From NCBI GenBank assembly GCA_023362775.1, contig JALMGJ010000006.1, positions 53,559,501 through 53,623,500 on the forward strand: a stretch of DNA of 64,000 bases, read 5' to 3'. Of the stretch, positions 14,388 to 29,300 are shown piece by piece. Positions within the stretch are counted from its first letter, which is position 1. Every line of letters begins with the position of its first letter. The notes beneath the pieces are model-generated. The model was not told the DNA's origin. It saw only the letters and a program-made list of their open reading frames with translations, and made no database searches. This stretch comes from Charina bottae. Taxonomy: Eukaryota > Chordata > Lepidosauria > Squamata > Charinaidae. The position numbers were made by a program, and so were the translations under genes.

Positions 14388-17300
14388 AATGAACTTACCC
14401 TTGATCACTTCTAATTGCTCCCATTACTCCAAGTACCAAGGGCCATCCAGGCCCTAGACTGTCCCCTTGACTTTGCAAAATCTGTAAAACACATTCCAAC
14501 TGCTTGAGCCTAATATCAGGGTGACTGATATTTGACAGCTCTTTCAGTGGGTTTAGTAACAGCAGCTGAAGCCTCTGGAAGAAAAGAAATGCAAATATTA
14601 TTCTTATAAATAAAGAAAATAGCTGGAAATTATAAGAAGATAGTTAGTATCATCAGTTGCGTACATCTTCTGTTGCTTACTAACATAACATTAGAAACAA
14701 CATAAAATGCTTGAGTTCTTGTCTCATGAGTGATCAACACCGAATTCTCCACCATCATAATTTTGTGATTAAGCCTCCTGCCAGTAGTGCCACGCTTGGA
14801 AACACTAGTATAAATAAACAAATGCAAACATACCACTTTTATTTCTAAGTGTACAGGAAAGATGCTATTTGGGTTTCATAGGCCTCTGGGATTGAAAATG
14901 GAATAAACAGATAAGTGGGGAAAAGCTACTTACCATAGCTAATGACTAGACCAGGGTTTTCCAAAGTGCCGCCGCTGGCGACACACCAGTGGCGGCGGTG
15001 GGGGGGGGAGCGCGCACGGCGGCGGCGCGGGGGGGCGTGCGGTGGCGCGCGTGGGCGTGCGGTGGCGCGCGCGTGCACAGTGGCGGCGCGGGGGTGTGTG
15101 CGGTGGCGCGTGTGTGCACGGCGGCGGCGGCAGCCTCCGCTAAAACGCGGAAACACTGATACCGCGCCGCCGCCGCCGTGCACGTGTGCGCCGCCGCTTC
15201 CGGGTGGTGTGGCGACACACCACGCTGTGTGTGGCGACACACTTTTGTGTCGCGACACACAGTTTGGAAAGCTCTGGACTAGACTGATCTACACCCAATG
15301 TTATTGACTATTCTATAACTGACAATTTATATTTAAGGAAGACTTGATCATATATGAATAGCAATGGATTGACTTCATACCACTAAATTATGGAGACTAT
15401 AACTTATTGCTTTAGGAAATTTTAACCCACCCACCCCATATAATATGAACAAGTAGGCCACATCTTCTAACCTATCTGGTAGCAATATAATCATCCAGCA
15501 AACACAAACATTGTGTTTGGTGCCATAATATATTGTAGGTGCCATAACTTGCTTACAATGCACTTTTATCCAATTTGGGCTGCAATCCTGTGTCAACTAA
15601 ATGGAAAAGACATTTATAGGGCTTATTTCTCAGTGCACCATTATTCAGTCCAATAAGCAGATGGTTTCCTAGGAAACCCATTGATTAGCAGAACAATATT
15701 ATCACCAAATAACATGGCATTGAAATTTTAGCTCTACTGCTACTTATAACTAAATATGAACAAAATTTTTGAAAATAACTTCTGCTTCTTACTCAACATC
15801 ATTATCAATTATGCTACTGATTATTTTCTAGCATGCTAATTTACCTGGTTCTGAGAGAGTGAAGGGTCATGATTAAATGTCAGCCCTGCTTTGATGAGAG
15901 AAGTTAATGCTTCCGCTCCCCATTCCCTCATCCGTGAGTTTGGATGTTGGCAGACCTACAGTCAGAATGCACATAAATAAATATTCAGCATTGTAAATGG
16001 GCATTTTGTCTATAAAATCATAGAAAGAATATTAATAACTATACTGATAATTATAAGCCAATCTGTTACCTATATGTAAGCATAGCAGTTGTCGCATTAC
16101 CAGCAAGCAAAATGCTTTGCATTATTTATTTTCAAAAACTAAATTAAATAAGAACTTCAAGTTAAGGGCATATTTATCAGCATATTTATCATTTATTTAT
16201 AAAGGTAATAATACCTTTATGTATTTCATATTTTAGTATATTCTCTACCCAATTCTGATGACTCACATGGTTGCAGATTTATGTATTGTGTAAGTTCATC
16301 CTACCTTATAAAATGCTCATTCTGCATATATTAAAATTCATCTCTTTGAAATCTCTGTTTGGTTTTATCTATTATTTTCCAACATCAAAATGTGATAATT
16401 CTACATTAGAAAAAGATCAGATAGTAAATAAGTAAAACATACTTGCAAGGCATGCTTACCTTCTGAATTAAAAAAAAATAGGAAGCAATAAAGGAAAAGG
16501 GAAATAAATGAAAGATGTGAAAACTAAGGCAATTCAGCAATAAATATTAGCATAACAAAACTGAGCTTTATATCATTCTAGATATGATGCATAATGTTTC
16601 CATAAGTGACTGTAATGTAATGACTGAAATGTCAGCCTAGACTGGAAATACCTGGGTTGAAATATTGGCTCAGCCATGATGCAATGAACTGTCATAGCTG
16701 CCAAGTCTAACCTATTTCCCAGGTTTGTTCTAAAAATGAAATTGAGGAAGATAATAAAATAGACAGCATATAAATACTAAATAACAATAAACAATATTGG
16801 TGTAGCTTCATAGTTTAAGATATTGAACTGACCTATTTTTCATACTAAATACTACCACTCCCCCCTTCCTGAGCTTGCCAGCCTGGAAGTAAATCATTTT
16901 GATGATATAACAATCCGAAAAAAAAATGTAATGTAATTCTTCTATTAATTTTCTGTGAAGAGAAAAATGCATAGTAGAAATGAAAAAATGCTACGATGGG
17001 GTGGGGAACCTCTCCATATTCTGATGTTACAAATCTATTACTGCTATTATTTTCAGCAACATTGGAGGACTACCTGGGTTCCCACCTCTGCTAAACAGAA
17101 TCACTGTGTTTCTGATCTACATGAATTTGTAGATTTTCAAGCATTAATATCTAATATCCTACATTCAGCACCCTAAATCCTAGTAGTATTTCCAGCTATA
17201 GAACTTTTGGAATAAGAAAGGAAATGTTATGAATAAATAAGTCAGCAAGAGATTTATACTAAATTTAAAATTGAAATCTCCAGAAATACTTTATTTACAA

Positions 17301-20300
17301 TTAGGACTTGAAGCTTTGTGAATTTTCACATACAGTTTTTCCTTTCTCAACTGATCTAATACATTTGATAGAATAATTCCTTCCATTTTAGTAAGTGGAA
17401 GCCAAGATGTTTTTAAATGACAGGGACAGGGATAATCAAAAGATGTTTGTAACAATAATTTGGAATCTGAGACTAATGTAGTTGGTCACTGAAAATATCT
17501 TGGGGCTCTGCAAACCCTTTGAAAGGTGTGTATTGCAACATGGAGAAATAGGTACAAAGCAGCCCTCTTTGAATCAATTAAGCAGCTGCACATTTTTCCA
17601 GGGTAACACAGCTGCTTTTGAAGCTGGTTTTGGTTGTATCTGCAGGGGTATGTATGCTCATGCATAAGCACTTCTCTTTGGTAGGAAAAAAGCACACCTG
17701 TTTTGAAAGATTAGTACCCCTTAAACAAATTTATTAGAAACATAAAGTTTCCAATATAGAATTTCCAATGTAAAACAAAACAATTCAGCTTCAGCAATTG
17801 TTCTGAAATAAGAAGCATAGTCAACATATACATACAAACACACACACACACACACACACAAGCTTTTTGTAGGTAGCTAAAAACATTACATTGTACATAA
17901 TCCCAGAATACCTATATGTACTGTTTTTCAGCTAAGGTAGCATTGTAATTTTAATTTACAATATAGTATTTTGGCCAGCATTACCCTGATCTAAACCATT
18001 TAAGGTATTAAAATCCAATTGATAATCATGTTATTTCCTACCACATAATTGTGAAATTTATGGCACATTATTAAGTGTTTTATGTGGGAAGGGATTTGGG
18101 ATTATGAATAAATGCACATATTAACAAGCTATTTAATATACCAATATTAAAAAAAAACCTGGTTAGTATTTGGATGGGAGACCACAGGAAACCCCAGGTC
18201 TTTAGGCTAGACTAGGAAGTTGGAAAAAACATCCCATTTGTTTTGTTCCTTATTAAAAATAATAATAATAATAATTGTTCCATATTGCTGTCAAGAAAAC
18301 TACATGGATATGTCCATTTATCCATGTAATCAGAAATTGATCTTGGGTCAAGGAATCTTTATTATTTTATATTCTAGTATACATCTGTATGCTTTATTTA
18401 TTTACAAGTTACGACTATATAAGAAAAGGTGTATTCTCTGAAACAATTATGGTGTTCATGTTGGAAAAAATGTGACTTTTTTCTCATGTTGATACTTTCC
18501 AATCCACACAGGTACAGAATTCACAGTACACATTAAGCAGGGAGTTGGACTCAATAGCCTAAATGGCCCTTCTCATTTTGTGACTCTATGGTTAATAAAG
18601 AACAAAACAGTATAGAAAGAGAAAAGCAACTAATATTAAACAACATAATGTAACTTGCTTTCTAGATATTCTTATGCCTTCAAGTCTTAGAGAGAAAAAT
18701 AGCAAGATTTTTCAAACATAAACATTGATAGATTATTTATAAAATGATTTGTTACCTCTAAAAGATGACCAGTCAGTGGTCTCCACAGAATTTCAATCCT
18801 ATGCATGTTAACCAGTCCTGTTTCTAACAATTTAGCAACAGCAAACAATGATGGTTCCTAAACGCAAATGGTATTTAAAAATAAGTGATTTCACTCACCA
18901 ACTCATGCATCAAGAGTCAATTACTGAAGAATAGTGATGTAAAATGATAAGTTTGAGGATTGTTGCCATAGCAGCTTAATCTTTATTTGTGGATTACAAT
19001 CCTTTACACAATATGATAACATTGTATGTCAATTTTCCATATGAAGATTGAGTATGTGTTTGGTAGAATACAGAGGTTGGGTCTGTTTCACACTTCCTTT
19101 TAAAATGCCCACTGCACACACACTGGTGATCAGAGCTAATACACCTACTCTTTAGTCTGATAAACTCCACTCATGATGAGATTGAGGTATTCTTATTAAA
19201 TGACCAATACCCATATAATTTGAAGGCAGTATATAAGGACCACATGGCAGGTTTATAAGAGTTAATTTATATAAATTATTGATATATTTATATAAAATTA
19301 TCAAGTATATAATTTAATGCTTATAATTTATTTATATAATTTATATATAAACTTAACTGAATTAATCTGGTTGATTTATATAATAGAATTAAATATATCA
19401 TACCTTATTATTTCCATAGGCCATATCCATGGCTTCCAGAGACAACGAACAAAGTGCGTTTATTAAATGATGTAATGAAACATCATCCAGATACCTGTGG
19501 GGAAGGGGGGGGAGAGAAATCAACTATTAAAACTATTTCAAATATGAATAAGAAAAAAAAATCTCAAAGTGGGACTGCTTGCAACAGTGAAAAGTGGCTA
19601 AAATTATAAAAGAAAAGAGATACAATAGATAGACAGACAGACAGACAGATAGAGCTATATATTTAAAAATCAGGTTTGCAAAGTAATTTTCTTACTGTGA
19701 ACTTTCAAACAGTCTCGAAAGAATGTTGGAGATGACTGGCAGATCAGTCATAACAGCTGTAGTTAGAACCTAAAAGAAATCATTGCAAAGTTTAGTAAAT
19801 GTATAATAAAAATATATGGTATGATCACTGTACTATTCAATAAATATATGTATATATATCTATCTTACTGTGCTAGGTCCTTCTACAGCTCTTCCAGGCT
19901 TTAAAGCACCTCCAATGCCTGGTTTCAAACCAAGAATCCATACAAGATGCTAAAATGCAAAGAAACATTTTAAAATTTGAAATATCTTTCTAAAATATTT
20001 ACTTTAAAAATTTAAGTATGTTCTTCTGTGACAAAGTGCCAGAAGTTCATATCTCAATTTAAAAGCTTAGGCAAAAATAGCAAAAGATCATTCTAGCCCT
20101 GTATTCAGGGTTATAGAAAGGTGTAGAAAGGTAGTTAGAACATTTGGCTACATGCATGGTGGGGTGACCAAGTATGGGTATCCAAAGCTAGGGTAACTGC
20201 CATACTTCTAACAATAAAAGTCTGACAAATTGAGTAGAGCTGATTTTTATCATAGGAGAAATTTCATTGCTCAACCACTGAAAGCGATACATCCATTTTT

Positions 20301-23300
20301 ATGAGAAGTTTAAAGAAGGTGTAAGTCAAAGCAAAAAATCACTTAAAATTCACCTGGAGTGTAGCTAAGACAAGTTGCCATGATGTACCAAGGACAGCTC
20401 CATGACAATGCGCCAAGCTAAGTAATGTCCTCATGCACTGTATATTCTTAGATGTAAGCTAAAAGAATATTTTTAAACAGTTAGCATTTTTATAGTTATA
20501 AAACTGTTTCAATAATATTAATGGAAAATGCAATCACTCAAAAAAAAATCAGCAATTTATTCTTACATTTTTCTTTAACTTAAGCTTGTGTGTACAGTAA
20601 GTGATATTTTATACTGGATTTCAGTGACAACATCTGACATAATCCTTAAATCAGTATGGCAGAGGGAAGTCTGTTGAAGAGAAGCATGCAAAAATCTACT
20701 GATTTTTTAATTTCTTCTTTAATGAACAGTAGATTTCCTATACCCTCAAAATTTATTGATAAGGCACAAAATGCATAAAATTTAAAATCTATTACCATTT
20801 TTGTTAAAAAAGTAGCCCTTCTACTTTGAAACATATGCAAAGCAATGTATTAACATAGCTTTATTGACATAAAAGATGATAAGCTTCTGGTTCTGAACAA
20901 ATATTGAGTCACTGAATTTACACAGAAAAAGTATAATCTACACTGCACTTCTCTTGAGGGTCAGATATAATTGCAGCATAAGACTTATCTTTGGAAACAC
21001 TTTATCTTTGAAAGAGCTTTTCAACTGATTAATATATTTGTAAGGATACTTGAATGTTCTTTCTGAATCAAATCAGAAACTATCTAATCCCTTCCTTATT
21101 CTGTGTGATACAGTGGCTGACCAGATGCTCTGAGAAGCCTACAGACAGAACATGAGTTTGAAACATTTACCACTAGTGTTCTCATGCAATTAGTATTTGA
21201 AACATATTATACAGAACCTTAAATAAAAATATTTTAATTTCAGTGGAATCAGTCCTTCCAAGTTAGAACTAATTTATATTCACAACTGATAAATCAGTAG
21301 CCATACAATCGAAAACTAGCAGCAAAACTCACTGTGCATTGATTAAAAAGGTTAATTAATATTATTCCTTTAATAGTTTTTTTTTTAAAAATCAAAGATT
21401 TAGAAATAAATAACCAAACCCTTTCTAAATTTACTGCAAGGTGAAATGATATAATTTCTTATAAGTTTTGAGGGTCTCACTAGGTCAGAAATTCAATCCA
21501 TAAATTCACAACTGCCACTGAGAATGAGATGACAGAAAGTGAAACATGAAAAATATAGCTCATGCAATACAGAAACAAAGCATGTTACCCAGAGTGGAAG
21601 CCATCAAGATAGAATAATAAACTACTTAATCAGTTAAAAGTACTGTAATAGAAAAATAAAAGAAAAAAGAAGCTCAAGATCTGGAGCAGCTGATAGGATA
21701 CCAATATAAAGGGAGCAGACATAGCAATCTAGTCCACAAGGAATGGGTACCTTAAAGCTATTGTAAAGCTTTTATAAAGAATCCCTCTGCCAAGATAAGA
21801 TTCCACCCAAAACCAAGAAAAAGCAAAAAGTAAAAAGGCAGTTACGTATCCTCAAGGATTTCTTAAAAGTATACTGAGAAACAGCATAATTGTTTTCATA
21901 GAAAAGAATGCACTTCATTTCAATTACCTACAAGGCTGCTGGCCAAATATTAGACAGATAAGAATAGTTATCTGTTTATAGGACTTCCTGCTTTTAGTCT
22001 CCAGGCAGGGATGAGCCAAATCAATAACCTACTGTGTCAATGAAGCACAAAGACCCGCACAGTGGCTCCCTAGTCCTCATCCAAAATGATGGCTGGCAGG
22101 GTACCTGAGTATGCAGGTGAGTAGGTGGGCTCCCCGTTCTCTGCATGCAGGAAACAGGAAGGAAAGGAAGGGAGGAGAGCTGGTGCAAATTTTGCTTCTG
22201 TTGGGTGGCTGTTCCTCTTAGCAGATTGGCGAAAAATGAAAACTGAGGGGGAAATACGGATGAGGAAGCTTGCAGAAAAATGGTAAAGAGGAAGAGCAGT
22301 TGACAGACACAAAGGAAGCCTAAATTCACAAGCCATGCTTATAATTTAGTTTTAAATCATTCCAAAATTAGATTACATTCTACAATAGCCATGCAACTGA
22401 AGCTAGGATGGTGCCATGAAGACAGAAGAAAGCTCAGGAAGCTTAACCCCCAGCTCCAAAGGTGTTCCCTGGCTACTTTATTTTCTCCTACACAGGTAAG
22501 TAGGTGTCGTTCAAGCAAAAGCTGTAAATGATGAATCTGAAAATGACTGCAGCTTACTTTGGCAGTAAGCACACTTTTTTTTATAACTAGATCATCATAT
22601 GAAAATTGGGTTCACATAATGTATTAAACCACAATTTTATTAACCACAATTATTAAATAAACCATAATTGTCTCACTTCATGTACCATGGTTGGGATTAA
22701 ACAATTTTACGGCTTAGTATCATGAATGAATCTAGATCAAATATGCTATGTAACTTTAGATAGGAGAGGTGTTAGGTGTTAAAATGTGATCTATGTTAGC
22801 AATTAAAATGTGATCAATCTATGCTGTTTCTCAGTGAACAAATCACTTAGAATATAGTTGTAATTAGTATCACCTTCTTCCCTTGATCTCATGGGCTTTT
22901 GATGTGATTTAATTTGTGCTTTTCTTTTCTATTCTTTTCACCATGCTATAGTAGATGTCCCATACTTTTTAAAGGGTAATATTTGTTCTGACAAACTATG
23001 ATATCAGGCTAATGGGAAAAAAATCAGTTTGTGATAGCCAGATACAACAAATTTGAACAATCCAGAGTACAGATTTTTCAAGTATTGTGCCACTCTGTAT
23101 ATCTGTCTTGTCTGTCTGTCTGTCTATCAACCTATCTACACACTTCTGGATACAATTACATTTTGTACCAAAAAAAGAAAAGACTAAATAAACCATTAGC
23201 AACTAGCTTTAACAAGAAATAAGGAAGCTTTCTAGTTAATGAAAACATACATGGGTTTATTGAGTTTGGCATGGCTTGATTATGAGGGGGAAAATGAGAA

Positions 23301-26300
23301 AAAAGATATAGGAAATGAAACAGAAAAGGGATATTTACAAATTATATTTTACCATTACTGTTCCCTGTGGTTGAAGAGCCAGTGGTTGTCCCACTGCTAC
23401 AACTTGCTGATGAGATTCACTTGATGGACTGATCATCTGAACATTTTGACCCTGGATGGAATATGCTAGAAAGCAAAACAGTCTTTAGATATGAACTTTC
23501 ATATTATATTTTTAATTCAAATATACCCATATACATACATACAAATATATTTGTTAAACCTATTACTAATACTTACAATAAAAGTATTTTTAAGTATGTT
23601 TGTTGCTGATATGAACATTTTAATATATCTTTCACATTTAAAATTATGTTCTGCAACCAAACTAGCAATGCAAGCCTTGATAGGCACATGCAAGTTTCTA
23701 ATTTCTGTGGACTATTAATAAAATTCAACCAATGAAGAAAAGACTGGTGGTCTTTCAGAATCTGCCCATATATGACTTTTTATATATTATATTATATTCA
23801 CTTCTTACACTTCCACAGATCCACACGCTATTCTGGTAAGCACTTGTGGTCTAATATATATTAAGAAAAGCACGTTCTTCCAAAGTTGCAGTATTTTTGC
23901 ATTCAGAGGATGTAAAATAAGACTAAACAACATCCTTACATTTACTGGAGAGAGCAGCAGTAGTAGTATTCAGTACTGTCAGGGCATAGTGAGGAGGCAA
24001 AGAACCTTTGCAAATAGCAGTAATAAAGGCATCTCTTGATGTTACAAGACTTAATTTTCCACACAATGCAGCCATAGTCAGCTCTGCTTTTAGAATATTT
24101 TCTGTGGCAGCTTCGTCGGTGCTGAAATAGTACAAAGATATAATTAGCATAATCCATACATATTAAAAGTAATTTTTATTAAAAAGTACTTGAGAAAGCA
24201 TAAATATCCATATTATTCCATTGGAAATAAAATCCATAGGAGGAAAATATTTATATTAGAATTTACCAAGGTGTCATAAGACATGGCAGATAATTACTAG
24301 GATAATTTGGAAGACACAAAACAATAAAAAAAAAGCCTTTTAATAATATGAAATTATTAATATCCTTCAAATGAACATGCTTTGAAGACGTACATTTTGT
24401 GGAATCATTCTGGAAAATCATTTTGCATATTGTGTTACAATAAATAAAGTACAGTAAAGTATTATGTTACACTACAGTAACACAATCCTCACATTAGCCT
24501 TCTCCAATCTTGGTGCTCTCCAGATAGGAAGATCAACCTCCCAGAATTCTCAGAAGTAGCAATTCTAGCTAGGGAAATCTGGGAGTTGAGGGAAGTCCGT
24601 GCATATGGAGGTCTCTGCCTTATGCTATAATTTATGTATTTCAAACAACTGTTACAGTATCATCCATTTGGTATCAAAAATGACAAATCTCATGTGACCA
24701 TATTTATTTATTTTAATGTTCAACAGACACAGCAAGAGTTTTCTCTACAAGAATAGAGGAGAAAAGCTTTTATTAGTCTACTAATCAGTTAAACTGCATC
24801 AATATACAATCCTTTATAGCTTTCTGGCCATAAACATACTTTCTCTATAATCTTGTCTCTTTTAGCCCTTGAGAAATGAGCTACTTAGCTGACATTAAAT
24901 TTGTTATACAGACCCTTAACTTGCCTGTATGAAATGAAAACACAGTTTTCAAAAATGAAACTATTTTAAAAAGATTCAATACCTAGCATCCAGAAGTAAA
25001 GACAGTGCAGCAAGAAGACCACACCAGCATGCATTCACCATTTCTTCCCAAACAACTCTGTGATCTTAAAGAAAACAAGTTTACAATACTATTAAATAAT
25101 ATTTAGCAATTCAGTTATAGAAGACACATTTCTTGGTGATTTTTGTTTTCATTTGATATACAGGCGGTCCTCGTTTAACGACCACTCATTCAGTGACCAT
25201 TCAAACTTACAATGGCACTGAATGAGTGGTAGTTATGACCGGTCCTCAGAGTTCCAGCTGTCGCAGCATCCCCGCAGTCATGTGATTGCGATTTCTGACA
25301 TTCCCTGCCAGCTTCCCACAACCAAAGTCAACAGGGAAGCCGGCAGGAAGTCGCAAATCTCGTAAGGTCCTCGCTTAACGACCCACACGGTCCTCGCTTA
25401 ATGATGGCAACTGGGACTGCTGGAACTTCTGTCACTAAGCGACGTGATCACATGATGTCACACTTTACAACTGTGTTGCTTTGCAATGGCAACTCTGGTC
25501 CCAATTGCCGTCGTAAACCAAGGACTATCTGTATTTTATTCATATAGTACAGCATAAGAGAATTTGTTGAAATAAAAATATTCACATGCAATTCCACAAT
25601 AAATTTTCAATTTTCATATTTTTAATCTGCAGTCAACTGCTTTAGGGTAATACACTTCACCTATTGTCAGCCTTGTGAGGTAGTCCGGGCAAGAACCACA
25701 CCCAGAAATACTGCTCTAACTTTACTGTAGGGCTACAGTAACAGAATCTTGCAAGTCTGATAGTACATCTCCCTCTCCTCGCCTTTACAGTCCAAGAAAC
25801 TAGGGGGAGTCCCCTCTGAGATGTTTGCCATGCCCCCATTGCTTCTGCAGCTTAAACGGCCTATCTGACCGTTGTCTAGTCTGCGTCTCTTCCTCCTGTC
25901 TCCCAAGGTCAATCCCACATTCCATTACATCTATAGTTTGAACTTGCAATAAATAGTCTAAAATGTTGTCTTTAAATATGGCTACCAGAAGTTTGGTAAC
26001 AGAAGGGGATTTTTCCAGTAAAATAATACAAACCAGATTATGGGCCAAACTGGATGGAATATTTCTGCAGCACCCTTAAGCTTCTCAATAAAAATCTAAT
26101 TAAAGAACTAGTTTTGTCTTTTAAAAAAAAATATTCATAAAGGAAACATTTTTAAATCAACGAAGTGAAAGGATACATATAATTTCAATTGCAATGTGGA
26201 AACGTATAATATTTTGAACATTTTCTTCTCTAACTTGAGAATTGTGAAAACATGGAGTACCAGATTGCAGCCAAAAGACTATTTTTTAGAAAAATCTTTC

Positions 26301-29300
26301 AAATGTATACACACTCACACACACAAATTAAGGATCAAATATTTTATCAGATAAACTGATAAGCAAGCAAGCAAGCAACCTCAAGGAACGAAGGCAGCCA
26401 GCCAAAATTAATTTTCTAGCTGTAGGGAGACAATAAAAACTGGGATGAATAAAAAGCAGAGCTTATCCAGAAGCAACACCCCCTATCAGCTCCTTAATGC
26501 CTTCTTCCTGTTATTAACCCAGTTTCAGATATCATCATATACCTGTATCTTTGTCAGTTTGATCAGATGCTGAATGAAAGTCCTGGAGGTCCAAAGACTG
26601 TGTCGGTGAAGACTGTGCATCAATTGTTGGTACTTGACTGTCTATTTCAATATGTCCTAATTCTTCTTCAATCATATTAGTTATGCCACGGACAAGATCC
26701 AGCAAACAATGAAATGCTACTGACATGGCATAGCCTTCAGGAATTGTAGGTGGCTCAACTTTATCCAGCATTTCCAGACTAAGATATGAAGAAAAACCCA
26801 GCCAAAATCAATTATATGGAATGGCTGATTTATGAACAGAATTACTTTACTGCAAAAGACCAGAATACAAGTCAATACTCAAAACAGAACTAAAACATAT
26901 AACCTGGGTAAATAAGATAGCTGAAAATAAAACTGGTTAAAACAAGGGTCGGAAATGGCGGCTCGCGAGCCAGATGCGGCTCTTTGGCCCCTTGAGTGTG
27001 GCTCTTCCGCAGCTGAACTCACCCCCGCCCCTTCCACGTGATAGGCCCCCGCCCGCAAACCCCGCCCCCTGGCTCTCGCACTGAGCGAGGCCCGGCGCAG
27101 CAGGGAGGCAGCGCCATCTCCAGCCGCAGCAGCCCCTGCGCGGAGAGAGGCAAGCAGGCAGGTAAGCGGGCAGGCCTCGTTTCCCGCCCCCCATCATCAT
27201 CTTCGCTCAACGCGGGCGGGCGGGCGGAAGCGGCCGAGGGGGGCGGGCCCGGCGGCGGAGGCCAGGGCTGCCCGCTTACCTGCCTGCCTGCCTCTCTCCG
27301 CGAGGCCCCTGATCCGACTTGGACCCCGGGAAGGCAGCGGGGGGCCTCGCGGAGCGAGGCAAGCAGGCAGGTAAGCGGGCAGGCCTCGTTTCCCACCCTC
27401 CATCATCTTCTTTCTTCAACCCGGGCGGGCGGAAGCGGCCGAGGGGGGCGGGCCCGGCGGCGGAGGCCAGGGCTGCCCGCTTACCTGCCTGCCTGCTTCT
27501 CTCCGCGAGGCCCCCGATCCGGCTTGGACCCCGGGAAGGCAGCGGAGGGCCTCGCGGAGGGAGGCAAGCAGGCAGGTAAGCGGGCAGGCCTCGTTTCCCA
27601 CCCTCCATCATCTTCTTTCTTCAACGCGGGCGGGCGGAAGCGGCCAAGGGGGGCGGGCCCGGCGGCGGAGGCCAGGGCTGCCCGCTTACCTGCCTGCCTG
27701 CCTCTCTCCGCGAGGCCCCCGATCCGGCTTGGACCCCGGGAAGGCAGTGGGGGGCCTCGCGGAGGGAGGCAGGCAGGCAGGTAAGCGGGCAGGCCTCGTT
27801 TCCCACCCTCCATCATCTTGTTTCTTCAACGCGGGCGGGCGGAAGCGGCCGAGGGGGGCGGGCCCGGCGGCGGAGGCCAGGGCTGCCCGGTTACCTGCCT
27901 GCCTGCCTCTCTCCGCGAGGCCCCCGATCCGGCTTGGACCCCGGGAAGGCAGCGGGGGCCTCGCGGAGGGAGGGAGGCAGGCAGGTAAGCGGGCAGGCCT
28001 CGTTTCCCACCCTCCATCATCATCTTTGTTCAACGCGGGCGGGCGAAGAGCGGCCGTGGGGGGGGGGGCGGCGACGACAAGCGGCGCGCTTCAGGCTTTC
28101 AGCGCTGGAAGGCGGGCCTCCTTCCAGCGCTGAAAGCCTGAAGCGCGTCGCTTGTCGTCGCCGCCCCCCCCCCACAGCCGCTCTTCGCCACAGATCCCGC
28201 CGGAGCTGATCTCCCTGGACCCCGGGCAGCTGGGCCGGGTGGACGCCGTCTCCCGCCCGCAAACCCCGCCCCCTTCCACGTGATTGGCCCCCGCCCGCAA
28301 ACCCCGCCCCCTGGCTCTCTAGCATTTCAAAATGTGCACGAGCATGTCAAAATGGCTCCCGGCATAAAAAGTTTGCCGACCCCTGGGTTAAAATGTTATT
28401 TTTCAAACTGGATGACTTAGGGAAATGGAAATTCTCTAGACTGATTATACCAAGTAAGCCAAGATCAATATTTAAAGCTCTGAACATCTTTGTCTCAAAA
28501 GAGTTAGCCCCTGAAGCTTTCAAATACTCTTCTGACGCAAAGGCCTAATGCCATAAGAATAGCTTGTGTTATTTATTGCATTTTGTTCTGGTCTTTCATA
28601 AGATGTGCTCATAGGGCACGTAGAATAAAATCCACAATTTCAAGATATAACAAAATGAGATAATCTAAAAATAAAGGGCAAATAAAGACACAGAAATAAC
28701 AAAAATGTAACTAATTAAAATACCAAGCAACAACAAATCAAGTCTATAGGCCAAAAATACTTTTTACATGGATGCGTAAAGCTATCAAGCAAAGAGTTCC
28801 ACAGTTTCGCTCAGGCATGGAAAACACCCTTTCTGAATTTTATTTTGTTGGCCCTGATGTAATATGATGCTAACCATCTGAAAACACCCCATCTATGTGA
28901 TTTTATGAAGACATAACAGTGATGGAAAAGAAATATTTATCTGCTGCCATCACTGTGGTGGAACAGATCCCAAAATAGTCTGTAGAACAAATTCAGTTAC
29001 AGTTCTTCTGCATTCCCTTTCACTACTATTCTACTCCTTATATTTATCAACCCAAACGCCATCTAAAACCAGGGAGCTTGTTAGTTTGCCCAAAAGTGGA
29101 AGAGGGTTCTCAGTATTAAACAACCAGGATATTTCTCCATTCTAGATATTGACAGTGTTTCAATCAATCTAACCCTTACGTATGTTTATTTAAAAGTTAA
29201 TTCTATTTCATTCAGTAATATTTTTATCAATCATCTGAACCAAGGCAAATCCACTGATTAATTCAAACATTTGATTTTCTATTCTAAAAATACAATATAT

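Larger units (their letters stand above)
26943..28385. mobile_element. GC-rich non-autonomous hAT transposon carrying a tandem array
   Basis: Ends caagggtcggaaa and gtttgccgacccctg are inverted repeats flanked by perfect 8-bp duplications GGTTAAAA (26935-26942 and 28386-28393), the hAT signature. The left subterminal text (cggctcgcgagccagatgcg, gctctttggccccttgag) is typical of a vertebrate hAT family. The inside is CpG-island-like: a ~205-bp tandem array, a 70-bp-arm palindrome, and a direct repeat of about 50 bases (27030-27080 and 28271-28320). There is no transposase. Long open frames on both strands arise from the low-stop GC-rich repeats. Confidence 0.88.

Noticed and set aside
14926..15307. 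Open frames of 100-120 codons on both strands at 15 kb
   Set aside because: They lie wholly in a GC-rich hAT MITE; composition artefact.
27038..27784. Long open frames (up to 248 codons) on both strands in 26.9-28.3 kb
   Set aside because: They repeat with the ~205-bp tandem unit, exist in several frames at once, and follow from GC-rich, stop-poor DNA inside a hAT element.
27130..28025. CRISPR-like array
   Set aside because: Units of ~205 bp are contiguous without unique spacers, in a vertebrate transposon.
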